64,000 bases of DNA from Acinetobacter indicus CIP 110367 (GCF_000488255.1 NZ_KI530745.1:620001-684000); one strand, 5' to 3'; counted from the stretch's first letter, positions 27,722 to 37,084 are shown. Notes: generated by a model not told the origin, from the letters alone. Made by a program: numbers and translations.

Positions 27722-27753
27722 AAAAACCGGATCTGCAAGGATTCGGTTTTTTT
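27722..27753 (+). terminator. Rho-independent terminator of fxsA
   Basis: The stem AAAAACCG-GATC / GATT-CGGTTTTT (12 pairs including one G-U) is followed by T residues, 15 bp after the fxsA stop. Confidence 0.85.
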
Positions 27754-27823
27754 ATGCTTGCAGTGCTCGTATATTTTTGAACGGGCGATATAATAAATGA
27801 CTTTTTAAGCTTCTCCCTGTGTT

Positions 27824-28459
27824 ATGTCCTTACTGTTGACCATTTGTGCCTTACATTTTGTGGCACAGCTTAGTCCCGGCCCCGATATTATTCTGATTGC
27901 CAAAAGCTCGGCATCGACCACACGTCGCAATACCATTCATATTATTGCCGGAATTTCATTGGGCATTGTGCTGTGGGTGGTTTTAACCCTGCTGGGCTTT
28001 ACCGTTCTGGTCGAGCAGTTTCCATGGATTCAGCAGGTATTGATGCTGATAGGCGGTTTGTTTCTGGCGAAAATGGGCTGGGCCATGCTCAGTGGCGGAC
28101 TACGCAGTTTAAAACAGTCTAGTGCACTGGAGGATGTGCAGGCACAGAGCTCTGCACAGAAAAACTATTTTTTACTGGGCCTGTTCACCAATTTATCTAA
28201 TCCTAAAACCCTGATTTATTTTAGCAGTGTATTTTCATTGGCGCTCAGTTCATCGGCCAGTGATTATTTAAAAGCACAGCTGGCAGTGATTATTCCGCTG
28301 CAAACCTTCCTGACCTTTGTGTTGCTGATGCTGTTATTGTCACAGCCGAAAATTAAGGCAGTGTACCAGCGTTCAGGCAGTTATATTGATATTTTATCGG
28401 GCGCCTTATTCCTGATTTTTGCCCTGTGGCTGGGCTATGACGCCATCGGTATGTTCTGA
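27824..28459 (+). CDS. LysE/RhtB-family amino-acid exporter
   Basis: A 211-residue membrane protein with five to six helices. The diagnostic early segment HFVAQLSPGPDIILIAKSSASTTRRN is the LysE/RhtB signature (the SPGPD motif). These carriers export amino acids such as lysine, homoserine or threonine; the substrate here is unknown. The last 54 bp overlap the converging 28406-28636 gene. Confidence 0.88.
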   Translation: MSLLLTICALHFVAQLSPGPDIILIAKSSASTTRRNTIHIIAGISLGIVLWVVLTLLGFTVLVEQFPWIQQVLMLIGGLFLAKMGWAMLSGGLRSLKQSSALEDVQAQSSAQKNYFLLGLFTNLSNPKTLIYFSSVFSLALSSSASDYLKAQLAVIIPLQTFLTFVLLMLLLSQPKIKAVYQRSGSYIDILSGALFLIFALWLGYDAIGMF

Positions 28460-28636
28460 TTCAGAATCTGGTTGATCCTGTTCACTAACCAAAGCAGAAA
28501 CAGCCGTTTCTGCTTTTTTATGGGCAGATGAATAACGGTTTGGTGCCAGAGTGGTTTCGGTATTTTCAGAGCCATGAAAACGGCGGCTGCGGTTGGCGCG
28601 TTCGCGTAATCCGCCTTTTTTGATCAGTTGTACCAT
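28406..28636 (-). CDS. 76-residue hydrophilic hypothetical protein
   Basis: A charged small protein (MVQLIKKGGLRERANRSRRFHGSENTET...) with a basic N-terminal third and an acidic, Gln-rich end. The chosen ATG at 28636 has AGGAGG 6 bp before it; the upstream ATG at 28642 would overlap that site. Its 3' end overlaps the end of the converging LysE gene by 54 bp. No domain is recognised. Confidence 0.55.
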   Translation of the reverse strand: MVQLIKKGGLRERANRSRRFHGSENTETTLAPNRYSSAHKKAETAVSALVSEQDQPDSESEHTDGVIAQPQGKNQE

Positions 28637-28952
28637 CTTCATCCTCCTGTATTTCAGTTCGCTAGTTTAAACAAAAGGGCAGCCGGATGCATCTGACTTA
28701 AGAGTAGTCCGATAAAATTATTGGCAGAGAATACGGTGTTAAAGCAGCAGCTTAAGTGTCTGAAAGCGTGCATAAAAAGATAAATAAAGTCAACAAAAGC
28801 AGGCAGGGTTTACTTAAGCTTACATAGACTCACCAGTAATAGAGCTTGCTATGCTACACAGGCTCACATAAGATAAAACAATATTACAAAAAGCGTTTTT
28901 CGCATGATGTAAAAATAAAAACAAGAATTACAGTAAATTAGGAGAACTGCCT
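28637..28952. other. Intergenic region between divergent small genes
   Basis: A 316-bp AT-rich region that should carry the promoters of the 76-residue gene (minus) and the 79-residue zinc-ribbon gene (plus). AGGAG precedes the latter start. No repeat or RNA gene was noticed. Confidence 0.4.
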
Positions 28953-29192
28953 ATGCTGTACCATCAATACCATTGCTCATGTTGCAATCAAGTGGTGGCG
29001 TCAACAGAAAAAGAATGTCCAAATTGCGGTTCACACAATATTCGTAGTCCTTATGGTTTCTGGATGTTCTGTATTTTAAGTTGTCTGGCCTTTGCGGTTA
29101 TTTTTAAAGTCGTGCATGTCTATTTGCAGGACCATCAGGAAACCCCGACACAGCCGACTTTATTGGAAGTCTTAAAACAGGAATCCAGCTAA
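28953..29192 (+). CDS. Small membrane protein with N-terminal zinc ribbon
   Basis: A 79-residue protein. Residues 1-30 contain a four-Cys zinc-ribbon pattern (CSCCNQVVASTEKECPNCGSHNI). Residues ~37-55 form one membrane helix (WMFCILSCLAFAVIFKVVHVYL), and a short soluble tail follows. It has a GGAG ribosome site. The layout suggests a membrane-anchored zinc-binding adaptor, but no function is known to me. Confidence 0.65.
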   Translation: MLYHQYHCSCCNQVVASTEKECPNCGSHNIRSPYGFWMFCILSCLAFAVIFKVVHVYLQDHQETPTQPTLLEVLKQESS

Positions 29193-29232
29193 CTGGATTC
29201 CTTGAATCTGATGAGCTTAACTCAACTTTCGT

Positions 29233-29553
29233 TTAGCGGGATGACGCCAGAAAAGCGGCCTGATTCAGCACCGACAGTTCAGTATTAATGTCAAAAATTT
29301 TCCCGTGAATCTTGTCGATGCCAAAACTTTGCAGACGCGCCGTGTGCATCTGTAAATATTGTTCTGCATGATGCTTTGTATCAAACAGGTAAATCCCGCC
29401 AGCCTGCTGGGTGTCACTAATTTCGGTCCAGATTTTCCAGATGAGACCTGGTTCCTGGTTAATACTGGCTGCCAGCTCGCGATAGGCCGTGGCCATTTCT
29501 GCGCCAAAAGGGCCATTTGAAGGGAAATCAACCTGAAGAATTACCGCCATCAT
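29233..29553 (-). CDS. YdhR-type putative monooxygenase
   Basis: A 106-residue dimeric alpha/beta-barrel-like protein of the YdhR family: MAVILQVDFPSNGPFGAEMATAYRELAASINQEPGLIWKIWTE with GGIYLFDTKHHAEQYLQMHTARL. E. coli YdhR is annotated as a putative monooxygenase that may bind hydrophobic substrates; its reaction is unknown. Several ATGs sit close together at the start; 29553 is placed 5 bp after AGGA. Confidence 0.8.
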   Translation of the reverse strand: MMAVILQVDFPSNGPFGAEMATAYRELAASINQEPGLIWKIWTEISDTQQAGGIYLFDTKHHAEQYLQMHTARLQSFGIDKIHGKIFDINTELSVLNQAAFLASSR

Positions 29554-29646
29554 GTTCATCCTGTTTTAAATGTTCCATCTTATTGTAAACACTTTATGTT
29601 TTTATAAAATGATATTTCTGCCCAGAATTGCGATAAAGCAGACAAT

Positions 29647-29675
29647 AAAAGACCCATCACGTGGATGGGTCTTTT
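29647..29675 (-). terminator. Terminator of metK
   Basis: The stem AAAAGACCCATC / GATGGGTCTTTT with a short loop lies 14 bp after the metK stop; A and T runs on both sides would allow function in both directions. Confidence 0.85.
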
Positions 29676-29689
29676 AATATCTTCAGAGC

Positions 29690-30856
29690 TTAAAGGCCAG
29701 CAGCGGCTTTTAAGATATCGACTTTGTCGGTTTTTTCCCAGGTAAAGGCAGTGTCTGAACCTTCGCGGCCAAAGTGACCGTAGGCAGCAGTCTGCTTGTA
29801 CATTGGTTGTAACAGGTCCAGCATACGGGTAATGCCGTATGGACGCAGGTCAAAGTGTTCACGAACTAGCTGAACAATCAGTTCATCAGCCACTTTACCG
29901 GTGTTAAAGGTGTTAATTGAAATTGAAGTTGGCTCCGCCACACCAATTGCATAAGACACCTGAATTTCACATTTGTCTGCCAGGCCAGCAGCGACAATAT
30001 TTTTCGCCACATAACGACCGGCATAAGCAGCAGAGCGGTCTACTTTCGATGGGTCTTTACCAGAGAAGGCACCACCACCATGACGCGCCATACCACCGTA
30101 GGTATCTACAATAATTTTACGGCCAGTCAGACCACAGTCACCCACTGGGCCACCAATCACAAACATCCCGGTCGGGTTGATGTGGAATTTGGTGTCGGCA
30201 TGGAACATGTCCGCAGGGATGATCTTTTTCACGATTTCTTCAATCACGGCTTCTTTCAGCTGTGCTTGACTAATTTCAGGATCATGCTGGGTTGACAGCA
30301 CCACCGCATCTAAACGTACCGGTTTGCCATTTTCATAGGCAAAAGTCACCTGGCTTTTCGCATCTGGACGTAACCAAGGCAGGGCACCGCTACGACGCAG
30401 TTCAGCCTGTTTTTCCATTAAGCGATGCGCATAAGAAATTGGCGCAGGCATCAGCACATCCGTTTCACGGCTGGCATAACCAAACATCAAGCCCTGGTCG
30501 CCGGCACCCTGATCTTCAGGTTTTTGACGGTCTACACCTTGGGCAATTTCTGGTGACTGCTTACCAATCATGTTAATCACGGCACAGGTTGAACCATCAA
30601 AGCCGAGGTCAGAATGATGATAGCCAATACCATTTACGGTTTGACGTACAATCGCTTCAAAGTCCACATTGGCTGTGGTTGTGATTTCACCCGCAAGTAC
30701 GACCGCACCGGTTTTTACAAGCGTTTCACAAGCAACCCGCGCATATGGGTCTTCTTTTAAGATTGCATCCAAAATGGCATCACTGATTTGGTCAGCCATT
30801 TTATCTGGATGGCCTTCGCTTACAGATTCCGAGGTAAATACAGCGTACTCGCGCAT
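29690..30856 (-). CDS. metK: S-adenosylmethionine synthetase
   Basis: A 388-residue enzyme that makes S-adenosylmethionine from methionine and ATP. Signature segments are [18 protein letters not shown] near the start, the MAT motif [12 protein letters not shown], and the phosphate loop [19 protein letters not shown]. The start at 30856 ([12 protein letters not shown]) is preceded by AGGACTT; a second Met four codons upstream is not conserved in the family. No SAM riboswitch was recognised in front of it. Confidence 0.97.
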   Translation of the reverse strand: MREYAVFTSESVSEGHPDKMADQISDAILDAILKEDPYARVACETLVKTGAVVLAGEITTTANVDFEAIVRQTVNGIGYHHSDLGFDGSTCAVINMIGKQSPEIAQGVDRQKPEDQGAGDQGLMFGYASRETDVLMPAPISYAHRLMEKQAELRRSGALPWLRPDAKSQVTFAYENGKPVRLDAVVLSTQHDPEISQAQLKEAVIEEIVKKIIPADMFHADTKFHINPTGMFVIGGPVGDCGLTGRKIIVDTYGGMARHGGGAFSGKDPSKVDRSAAYAGRYVAKNIVAAGLADKCEIQVSYAIGVAEPTSISINTFNTGKVADELIVQLVREHFDLRPYGITRMLDLLQPMYKQTAAYGHFGREGSDTAFTWEKTDKVDILKAAAGL

Positions 30857-31498
30857 AAGTCCTATCACAGTTATTTCAAAAGACGCAATATGTTACATCG
30901 AGTTAGACTTTAGGACTAGCTCAATACGACCAAATTGGCTGAATTTATTTCAATTCAATGACTTTTTATCTGATATAGGCATTTAAAAAACTGATATAAA
31001 ATCCAAAACGGTATAGATTCATCATCCGGATAAACTTGAGTTTTAATTCAATAAATCACTATTTTAAAAGCGGCTGTATTCTTATAATTTATATTAGGAA
31101 TCAACCAATTATCTTGTTTTTAGAGTTTTGGGAAAATGCTGTCTGTCATCTTTTGGTCGTCATCATGCTCTAAAATGAAGTCTGTTACTGTTGAGCAGGA
31201 TTGTGCAGTTTTGAATTAAATTGAATGAATTTCACAATGAGCGCTTTTTTGTATAAAAAACCATCCAAACAGGTCAGTTATGTAACGGGAAAATCCGGAT
31301 GAGCTACCCGGTTATTCGCCAGAAATTCAATTTTCTCATGCCTCTAGCCAGGAATTGTACGAAAATGCGCAGGCAAACGAATAAATACCGAAAAATTACC
31401 GCTGAGGCTTTACCCCATACGCTTTTTTTAAGACAATAGACGTGTTTTGAATTCCTATTCATCTTCCTTTATTAAACGATTTATTTGGACTCTGACCT
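30857..31498. other. 642-bp intergenic region between divergent metK and tkt
   Basis: This is the longest gap in the window. It must hold the metK and tkt promoters. No reading frame, known RNA or clear riboswitch was recognised, though the tkt-proximal ~250 bp (31230-31480) is less AT-rich and could be transcribed. Only a weak ribosome site precedes tkt. Confidence 0.4.
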
Positions 31499-33487
31499 AT
31501 GACGACCCCGCTTAATGAACGTCGTATTGCAAACGCAATTCGTGTATTGGCTATGGATGCCGTGCAAAAAGCAAATTCCGGACATCCAGGTGCGCCGATG
31601 GGGATGGCAGACATCGCTGACGTGGTGTGGCGTGAATTTTTAAATCATAACCCGACGAACCCACAATGGGCTAACCGCGACCGTTTTGTTTTATCCAATG
31701 GTCATGGCTCTATGCTGCATTATGCACTGTTACATTTAACCGGTTATGATCTTTCAATTGAAGATTTAAAAGCATTCCGTCAACTACACTCTAAAACACC
31801 AGGTCATCCGGAATACGGCTATGCACCAGGGGTTGAAACCACCACTGGTCCACTTGGTCAGGGTATTGCCAATGCGGTTGGTTTTGCTCTGGCTGAAAAG
31901 ACGCTGGCAGCGCAGTTCAATAAAGATGATATGCAAGTGGTTGACCATTACACCTACTGTTTCCTGGGTGATGGCTGCCTGATGGAAGGTATTTCTCACG
32001 AAGTATGTTCACTGGCCGGTACTTTAGGTCTGGGTAAACTGGTGGTTTACTATGATAACAATGGCATTTCAATTGATGGTGAAGTTGAAGGCTGGTTCTC
32101 TGATGACACTGAACAGCGCTTCCTGTCTTATGGCTGGCAAGTACTGAAAGTTGATGGTCATGATGCAGATGCTATTCGTGAAGCAACTGTGGCTGCCAAA
32201 GCTGAAACCGCTAAACCAACCATTATTATCTGTAAAACCATTATCGGTTTAGGTTCACCAAACAAACAGGGTAAAGAAGACTGTCACGGTGCACCGCTGG
32301 GTAATGATGAAATCGTGTTAACTCGCGAAGCGCTGGGCTGGACCGATGAAGCGTTTGTAATTCCTGAAGATGTATACGTGGCTTGGGATGCGAAAACCAA
32401 AGGTGCTGAAACTGAAGCTGCCTGGAATGCTACTTTTGCTGCCTATGCAGCAAAATATCCTGCAGAAGCGGCTGAATTAAAACGCCGTTTAAGCGGTGAA
32501 TTACCAGCAGAATTCCTGGCACAGGCCGATGCCTATATTGCTGAAGTGAACGCGAAAGCAGAAACCATTGCGACCCGTAAAGCCAGCCAGAATACGCTAC
32601 AGGCTTTTGGTCCATTATTACCTGAATTATTGGGTGGTTCTGCGGACCTGGCTGGTTCAAACCTGACGCTTTGGAAAGGTTGCCAGGGCGTACATGACAA
32701 TGCCGCAGGTAACTATGTGCACTACGGCGTACGTGAATTTGGTATGACCGCGATTGCCAACGGTGTGGCGCTGCACGGCGGTTTCATTCCTTATGTAGCA
32801 ACATTCTTAATGTTCATGGAATATGCGCGTAATGCCGTACGTATGTCGGCGTTAATGAAGCAACGCGTAATTCACGTTTATACTCACGACTCGATTGGTC
32901 TGGGTGAGGATGGTCCTACGCACCAGCCAATCGAGCAGATCGCATCGTTACGTGGTACGCCAAACCTGAACACATGGCGTCCATGTGACACGGTTGAAGC
33001 TGCGATTTCCTGGAAATCTGCTTTAAGCCGTGCGGAAGGTCCATCTGCGTTAATCTTCTCTCGTCAAAACCTGCCATTCCAGGCGCGTACTCAAGCGCAA
33101 ATTGAAAACGCGGCCAAAGGTGGTTATGTGCTGGCTGAAGAAAAAGGGGAATTGAAAGCAATCATCATTGCGACTGGTTCTGAAGTGGCCTTGGCGATGG
33201 AAGCACATGCACAGCTTGAAGGTGTACGTGTAGTATCTATGCCATGTGCTGAAGAATTCATGCAGCAAGATGCGGCGTATCGTGAAGCGGTTCTGCCATC
33301 GAATATCCGTGCCCGTGTTGCGGTTGAAGCAGCGCATGTCGATTACTGGTGGAAATTTGTGGGTCTGGACGGCCGCGTGATTGGTATGACCACTTACGGC
33401 GAATCTGCACCAGCCAAAGATTTGTTCCAGCACTTTGGTATTACCACGGAAGCAGTAGTTGCTGCGGTGAAAGAACTGACGGCTTAA
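31499..33487 (+). CDS. tkt: Transketolase
   Basis: A 662-residue thiamine-diphosphate enzyme of the non-oxidative pentose phosphate pathway. The N-terminal part contains [39 protein letters not shown] and the ThDP motif [24 protein letters not shown]. The pyrimidine domain carries the TK signature [23 protein letters not shown]. Full family length. It is followed by a strong terminator, so it is probably a single-gene unit. Confidence 0.97.
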   Translation: MTTPLNERRIANAIRVLAMDAVQKANSGHPGAPMGMADIADVVWREFLNHNPTNPQWANRDRFVLSNGHGSMLHYALLHLTGYDLSIEDLKAFRQLHSKTPGHPEYGYAPGVETTTGPLGQGIANAVGFALAEKTLAAQFNKDDMQVVDHYTYCFLGDGCLMEGISHEVCSLAGTLGLGKLVVYYDNNGISIDGEVEGWFSDDTEQRFLSYGWQVLKVDGHDADAIREATVAAKAETAKPTIIICKTIIGLGSPNKQGKEDCHGAPLGNDEIVLTREALGWTDEAFVIPEDVYVAWDAKTKGAETEAAWNATFAAYAAKYPAEAAELKRRLSGELPAEFLAQADAYIAEVNAKAETIATRKASQNTLQAFGPLLPELLGGSADLAGSNLTLWKGCQGVHDNAAGNYVHYGVREFGMTAIANGVALHGGFIPYVATFLMFMEYARNAVRMSALMKQRVIHVYTHDSIGLGEDGPTHQPIEQIASLRGTPNLNTWRPCDTVEAAISWKSALSRAEGPSALIFSRQNLPFQARTQAQIENAAKGGYVLAEEKGELKAIIIATGSEVALAMEAHAQLEGVRVVSMPCAEEFMQQDAAYREAVLPSNIRARVAVEAAHVDYWWKFVGLDGRVIGMTTYGESAPAKDLFQHFGITTEAVVAAVKELTA

Positions 33488-33509
33488 TCGCTCAGAAATT
33501 TCAAAAAAG

Positions 33510-33533
33510 ACGCTCCGAATGGGGCGTTTTTTT
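33510..33533 (+). terminator. Rho-independent terminator of tkt
   Basis: The stem ACGCTCC / GGGGCGT with a GAAT tetraloop is followed by seven T residues, 22 bp after the stop. Confidence 0.85.
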
Positions 33534-33574
33534 ATGCTAGTTTAAAAGGCTGAATGATATAAAAGAAGACCCAC

Positions 33575-34024
33575 ATGACAGCAATCAGTATTGTGCCTTT
33601 GGCACAGACCAGTCAGCCGCAATGGCAAGCACTTTGGGTCGGTTATCAGGCCTTTTATCAAACCAAGTTATCAGATGAACTGAGTGCCCATACCTGGCAG
33701 CGTCTGACATCAGCCGAGTCTGCGCATATGTATGGTTTTGCGGCACTGTTTGAACAGCAGATGGTCGGCTTTGTTCATGTGATGGAACATGACAGCTGCT
33801 GGACATTCAGGCCTTATGCCTATTTGCAGGATTTATTTACTCACCCCGATTATCGCGGGCAGGGTGTGGCCAGATTACTGATTGAACAGGTCTATATGGA
33901 AGCCAAAAAACGCCAGTGCGACCGGGTTTACTGGCTGACACAAGAAGCCAATCAAACTGCACAAATATTGTATGATAAAGTGGCACACAAGACCGGATTT
34001 ATTCAATATAAACAAAGTCTGTAA
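33575..34024 (+). CDS. GNAT-family N-acetyltransferase
   Basis: A 149-residue GNAT acetyltransferase. The acetyl-CoA binding motif A is HPDYRGQGVARLLIEQVYMEAK (residues ~89-110), followed by the typical Tyr-containing end YDKVAHKTGFIQYKQSL. The substrate is unknown; members near this type acetylate amines or small molecules. Confidence 0.85.
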   Translation: MTAISIVPLAQTSQPQWQALWVGYQAFYQTKLSDELSAHTWQRLTSAESAHMYGFAALFEQQMVGFVHVMEHDSCWTFRPYAYLQDLFTHPDYRGQGVARLLIEQVYMEAKKRQCDRVYWLTQEANQTAQILYDKVAHKTGFIQYKQSL

Positions 34025-34136
34025 CGGCATCCATGCGTTAATCGTTTCATTGCTGCAACAGAACGTTTTATCTGTAGCAATGAACTCTAACAAGAAATCT
34101 ATACACTAATAAGCATTCAAAAAGCGAGATAAAAGC

Positions 34137-34721
34137 ATGAACTTTAAAGCACTTGTACTTGGTTTGGCGGTTACTTCAGTAGCAACAGCTGCGTTGGCAA
34201 AACCAGTGGCGTATCAAATTGACCCGACCCATACTGCAACTGTATTTAGCTGGGATCACTTTGGTTTCTCTACGCCATCAGGTAACTTCTCTAACATTCA
34301 AGGTACCATTAATGTTGATGAGAAACAGCCAGAAAAATCATCTGTCAACGTGACTATTCCATTAAACAGCCTGAACACCAACGTCAAAGCGCTGGATGAG
34401 CACTTAATGGCAGCAGACTGGTTTGATGCAGCAAAATATCCAACTATTACTTTCAAAAGTACCAAAGTTGAAACTCAGGACAAAAAGAACTTTAAAATCA
34501 CAGGTGATTTAACCGTGAAAGGTGTAACGAAACCTGTAGTTCTGGATGCGGTACTGAACAAACAAGGTCCACATCCAATGACCAAAGCGGCAACTGTTGG
34601 TTTTAATGCCACCACGTCATTTGACCGTTCAGCATTTGGTATCGCTGGTTTTGTACCTAATGTAGGTGATAAAATTACTGTAAACATCACGACTGAAGCT
34701 TCTGTTGCTGCGAAAAAATAA
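34137..34721 (+). CDS. yceI: YceI-family periplasmic lipid-binding protein
   Basis: A 194-residue exported protein. The signal peptide MNFKALVLGLAVTSVATAALA is followed by the YceI lipocalin-like domain: YQIDPTHTATVFSWDHFGFSTPSGNF, then DWFDAAKYPTITFKSTKVE and GDLTVKGVTKPVVLDAVLN. YceI proteins bind isoprenoid-type lipids in the periplasm. Its own stem-loop terminator was split by the IS4-family element immediately downstream. Confidence 0.92.
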   Translation: MNFKALVLGLAVTSVATAALAKPVAYQIDPTHTATVFSWDHFGFSTPSGNFSNIQGTINVDEKQPEKSSVNVTIPLNSLNTNVKALDEHLMAADWFDAAKYPTITFKSTKVETQDKKNFKITGDLTVKGVTKPVVLDAVLNKQGPHPMTKAATVGFNATTSFDRSAFGIAGFVPNVGDKITVNITTEASVAAKK

Positions 34722-34735
34722 TCGTAAGAACAGCT

Positions 34736-34756
34736 AAAAAAGCACCCGCTTCAGGG
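34736..34756 (+). terminator. Left half of the yceI terminator, split by the IS insertion
   Basis: The left arm AAAAAAGCACCC and loop GCTTCA lie here; the matching right arm GGGTGCTTTTTT now lies beyond the IS at 36157-36168. Joined, they would form a perfect 12-bp stem with a 6-nt loop and a T run. In the present state only a 3-4 bp stem can form on either side. Confidence 0.8.
34745..34756. repeat. Target-site duplication of the IS4-family element, left copy
   Basis: CCCGCTTCAGGG repeats exactly at 36148-36159. Because the next bases are A and T symmetric with the element ends, the duplication could also be read as 14 bp (ACCCGCTTCAGGGT). The length fits the 10-13 bp usual for the IS4/IS231 branches. 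Confidence 0.9.
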
Positions 34757-34795
34757 TAATGCCAGTCAGTTAAGCAAATATTAGAAAAATGTAGT

Positions 34796-34829
34796 AAAAA
34801 TGAGTGTATGTAAATACGCTCATTTTTTT
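34796..34829 (+). terminator. Hairpin in the IS leader, likely blocks incoming transcription
   Basis: A 14-bp stem, AAAAATGAGTGTAT / ATACGCTCATTTTT (one G-U pair), with loop GTAA and a T run, lies between the left end of the IS and the transposase start. It can stop transcripts entering from yceI, replacing the split terminator, or sequester the transposase start region. Confidence 0.7.
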
Positions 34830-36134
34830 ATGTCTTTATCTGAACATTTAGAATCCACTCTTGAACATGCTCTCCCATCACTTAGCCATTTTTGTGAACT
34901 TATTGACTTAAATTGGATTGAAACATCTCTGCATCAAACAGGTAAGGCATCGATCAGAAGGAGAAAATTACCTGCTGAGCACGTGGTTTGGCTTGTTCTT
35001 GGGCTTGCCTTGTTTCGCAATCAACCCATCAGCTATGTGGTAGAACAATTAAAACTCGTGTTTGGTACAACAGATTATTGTGTTCCTAGTGCAGCTGTCC
35101 AAGCTCGACAACGTTTAGGTCGAAAACCCTTAGCTGCCTTATTCTCCTTAATCAGCCAAGCATGGTTTGATGAATCACAACAACAATATTCAAGCTTTCA
35201 AGGTCTTAGTGTATGTGCTGTTGACGGGGTGGTTTGGTCTATGCCATTGACCAAGGAGAATTTTAATCATTTTGGCTCATCTAAAGGTAAAACTGCTGTA
35301 GCACCTTACCCACAAGTTAGAGCCACGTGTTTAGTGAATACCAATACTCATGAAATCATAGATGCCCAAATAGGCAGTATGGATCAAGGTGAACTCACAT
35401 TAGCAAATCAATTATCTCCTCCAGCACAAAGTATTACTTTGTTTGATCGAGCTTATTTCTCTGCTGATTTTTTAATAGGCTGGCAAACACGTGGAGAATC
35501 AAGCCATTGGCTTATGCGAGCTAAAGATAATTTACGTTATGACATAATTAAACGGAATTCCCCACATGATTTTCATATCAGGATGCCAATATCAGCAAGA
35601 GCCAAAAAACTTAATCCAGCATTAGGAGATTACTGGGAAGCACGTTTAATTGAAGTTGAGCAGGCAGGAAAAATCAGACGTTACATTACTTCATTATTAG
35701 ATTCAAAGACATACCCACTTATAGCCTTAGCAAAGTTATATGCTCAACGTTGGGAGATAGAGATGTGTTACCGAGAAATTAAAAGCAATTTACAGGAAGG
35801 TAAGCACTTAAGGAGTAAACAGCCAGACTTAATTTATCAAGAATTATGGGGTGTCTTGATTGCTTATAATGTTCTAAGAAGACAAATGAAATATATGGCT
35901 CAACGTGCCAAAGTAAGCCCGTTGAGGATCAGTTTTCATATTGCATCTATTGCCCTTCTTAATTTACTCAGATTCGACTCTTTGGCTTCTGCAGGTAATC
36001 TACCCAAACATCTGGAAAGTTTAATGGAGAAATCTGATAGATATGTTTTACCTGAGAGACGGATGAGGAGTTACCCAAGAGTTGTAAAAGGAAAACCTCA
36101 AAAATACCCAAGAAAAAGCCAGTCAATCTCTTAA
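34830..36134 (+). CDS. IS4-family DDE transposase
   Basis: A 434-residue transposase (444 if the ATG at 34800, inside the leader hairpin, is used). Residues 1-100 are the IS4 N-terminal DNA-binding domain. The DDE core has Asp in SVCAVDGVVWSMP, Asp in LFDRAYFSADFL and Glu in the signature YAQRWEIEMCYREIK, which matches Y-2-R-3-E-6-K exactly. No stop or frameshift interrupts it, so the element may be active. No Shine-Dalgarno site precedes either start, as is common for weakly translated transposases. The start choice at 34830 places initiation right after the hairpin. Confidence 0.88.
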   Translation: MSLSEHLESTLEHALPSLSHFCELIDLNWIETSLHQTGKASIRRRKLPAEHVVWLVLGLALFRNQPISYVVEQLKLVFGTTDYCVPSAAVQARQRLGRKPLAALFSLISQAWFDESQQQYSSFQGLSVCAVDGVVWSMPLTKENFNHFGSSKGKTAVAPYPQVRATCLVNTNTHEIIDAQIGSMDQGELTLANQLSPPAQSITLFDRAYFSADFLIGWQTRGESSHWLMRAKDNLRYDIIKRNSPHDFHIRMPISARAKKLNPALGDYWEARLIEVEQAGKIRRYITSLLDSKTYPLIALAKLYAQRWEIEMCYREIKSNLQEGKHLRSKQPDLIYQELWGVLIAYNVLRRQMKYMAQRAKVSPLRISFHIASIALLNLLRFDSLASAGNLPKHLESLMEKSDRYVLPERRMRSYPRVVKGKPQKYPRKSQSIS

Positions 36135-36147
36135 CTGACTGGCATTA

Positions 36148-36159
36148 CCCGCTTCAGGG
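36148..36159. repeat. Target-site duplication of the IS4-family element, right copy
   Basis: Identical to CCCGCTTCAGGG at 34745-34756. The following TGCTTTTTTT is the displaced 3' half of the yceI terminator. Confidence 0.9.
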
Positions 36160-36209
36160 TGCTTTTTTTATGACAATGATTAATGTGAGAATAATCTAAA
36201 GCTTTCCGG

Positions 36210-36920
36210 TCAGCTTTGAGATTTTAAGCCGGCTAGAAACTGACCAAGAACCGTCGCGCTAACCTGTTGCAGTTGCGGCGCGTATTGCTGATGAGCGGCG
36301 CGTAAGGTGGGAATATCAATCTGGGCCTGACGTAATTCACAGGTATGGCCAATCAGCCATTTTTCTAAACTGTCTGCTGCAACTTCAGCATGAAACTGTA
36401 GTGCCAGAATATGTGGTCCGACCCGGAATGCCTGATTCGGATACAGGTCGGAGCTGGCCAGTAATTCAGCCTGTGCTGGTAAATCAAAAGTATCGCCGTG
36501 CCAATGCAACACCGGTGTATCGGCTAATGCCACCAGTGGATGATGGGCGGCATTAGCCAGACTGAGCGTACTCCAGCCAATTTCTTTGGCATGGCCGGCA
36601 TAGACTTTGGCACCCAAGGCATGAGCAATGAGCTGTGCACCCAAACAAATACCAATAGTGGGTAATTTCTTTTCCAGACGTACTTTTAGTAAGTCTATTT
36701 CTTTTTGTAAGAAAGGATAGTCTGTGGTTTCATAAACGCCAATTGGGCCACCCAAAATAATCACCAATCCTTCATGCGCAAACGCCTTTTCTAGATTTTC
36801 CACACCGGCTTCAAAATACCGTACCCGTAAACCTTGTTCATACAGGACATCTTCCCACGCGCCGAGGTCTTCAAACGCAAGATGTTGAATGGTATAGACA
36901 GTGTCGGGTAAATCGAACAT
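36210..36920 (-). CDS. Class I glutamine amidotransferase-like protein
   Basis: A 236-residue GATase-1 protein resembling the glutaminase half of GMP synthase. The nucleophile Cys92 is in TIGICLGAQLIAHALGAKV, and the catalytic His177/Glu179 are in LQFHAEVAAD. The oxyanion segment is VIILGGPIGVYETTDYPFLQKE. No partner synthase domain is attached. Enzymes of this type act as gamma-glutamyl hydrolases or amidotransferases on unknown substrates. Confidence 0.85.
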   Translation of the reverse strand: MFDLPDTVYTIQHLAFEDLGAWEDVLYEQGLRVRYFEAGVENLEKAFAHEGLVIILGGPIGVYETTDYPFLQKEIDLLKVRLEKKLPTIGICLGAQLIAHALGAKVYAGHAKEIGWSTLSLANAAHHPLVALADTPVLHWHGDTFDLPAQAELLASSDLYPNQAFRVGPHILALQFHAEVAADSLEKWLIGHTCELRQAQIDIPTLRAAHQQYAPQLQQVSATVLGQFLAGLKSQS

Positions 36921-37084
36921 GGCAGATACTTCAGGCTGAAAGGGAGATTTAATGTAACGTGAAATACACTCGAACTAAAGCGTAGCGTATGAATAAAGGA
37001 TAGATTTTTAACTTGATCTCCCGGTTTATACAACGCTGAAAGAGCGTGCTGCGAAAGTCATAGCATTCTATGTTGCAATAAAAA

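Larger units (their letters stand above)
34757..36147 (+). mobile_element. IS4-family insertion sequence, apparently intact
   Basis: A 1391-bp element with near-perfect terminal inverted repeats: TAATGCCAGTCAGTTAAG on the left and its reverse complement CTTAACTGACTGGCATTA on the right. It carries one transposase gene and is flanked by a direct duplication of its target. Base composition is more AT-rich than the host genes. The precise terminal base is ambiguous by 1 bp because the target is palindromic. All parts needed for transposition appear present, so it is probably a recent arrival. Confidence 0.9.

Noticed and set aside
30080..30986. Plus-strand frames opposite metK and into its upstream region
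   Set aside because: metK is clear in this interval and the frames look like low-complexity His/Gln shadows.
31200..31480. Riboswitch before tkt or metK
   Set aside because: No conserved core of a known SAM or TPP riboswitch could be recognised by eye; the region is recorded only as an unexplained gap.
34800..34829. Start of the IS4 transposase at 34800
   Set aside because: That ATG lies inside a 14-bp hairpin with T run. The next in-frame ATG at 34830 directly follows it; the earlier start remains possible but is less likely.
36791..37033. 80-codon minus-strand frame upstream of the amidotransferase
   Set aside because: It overlaps the amidotransferase start out of frame and has no domain or good ribosome site.
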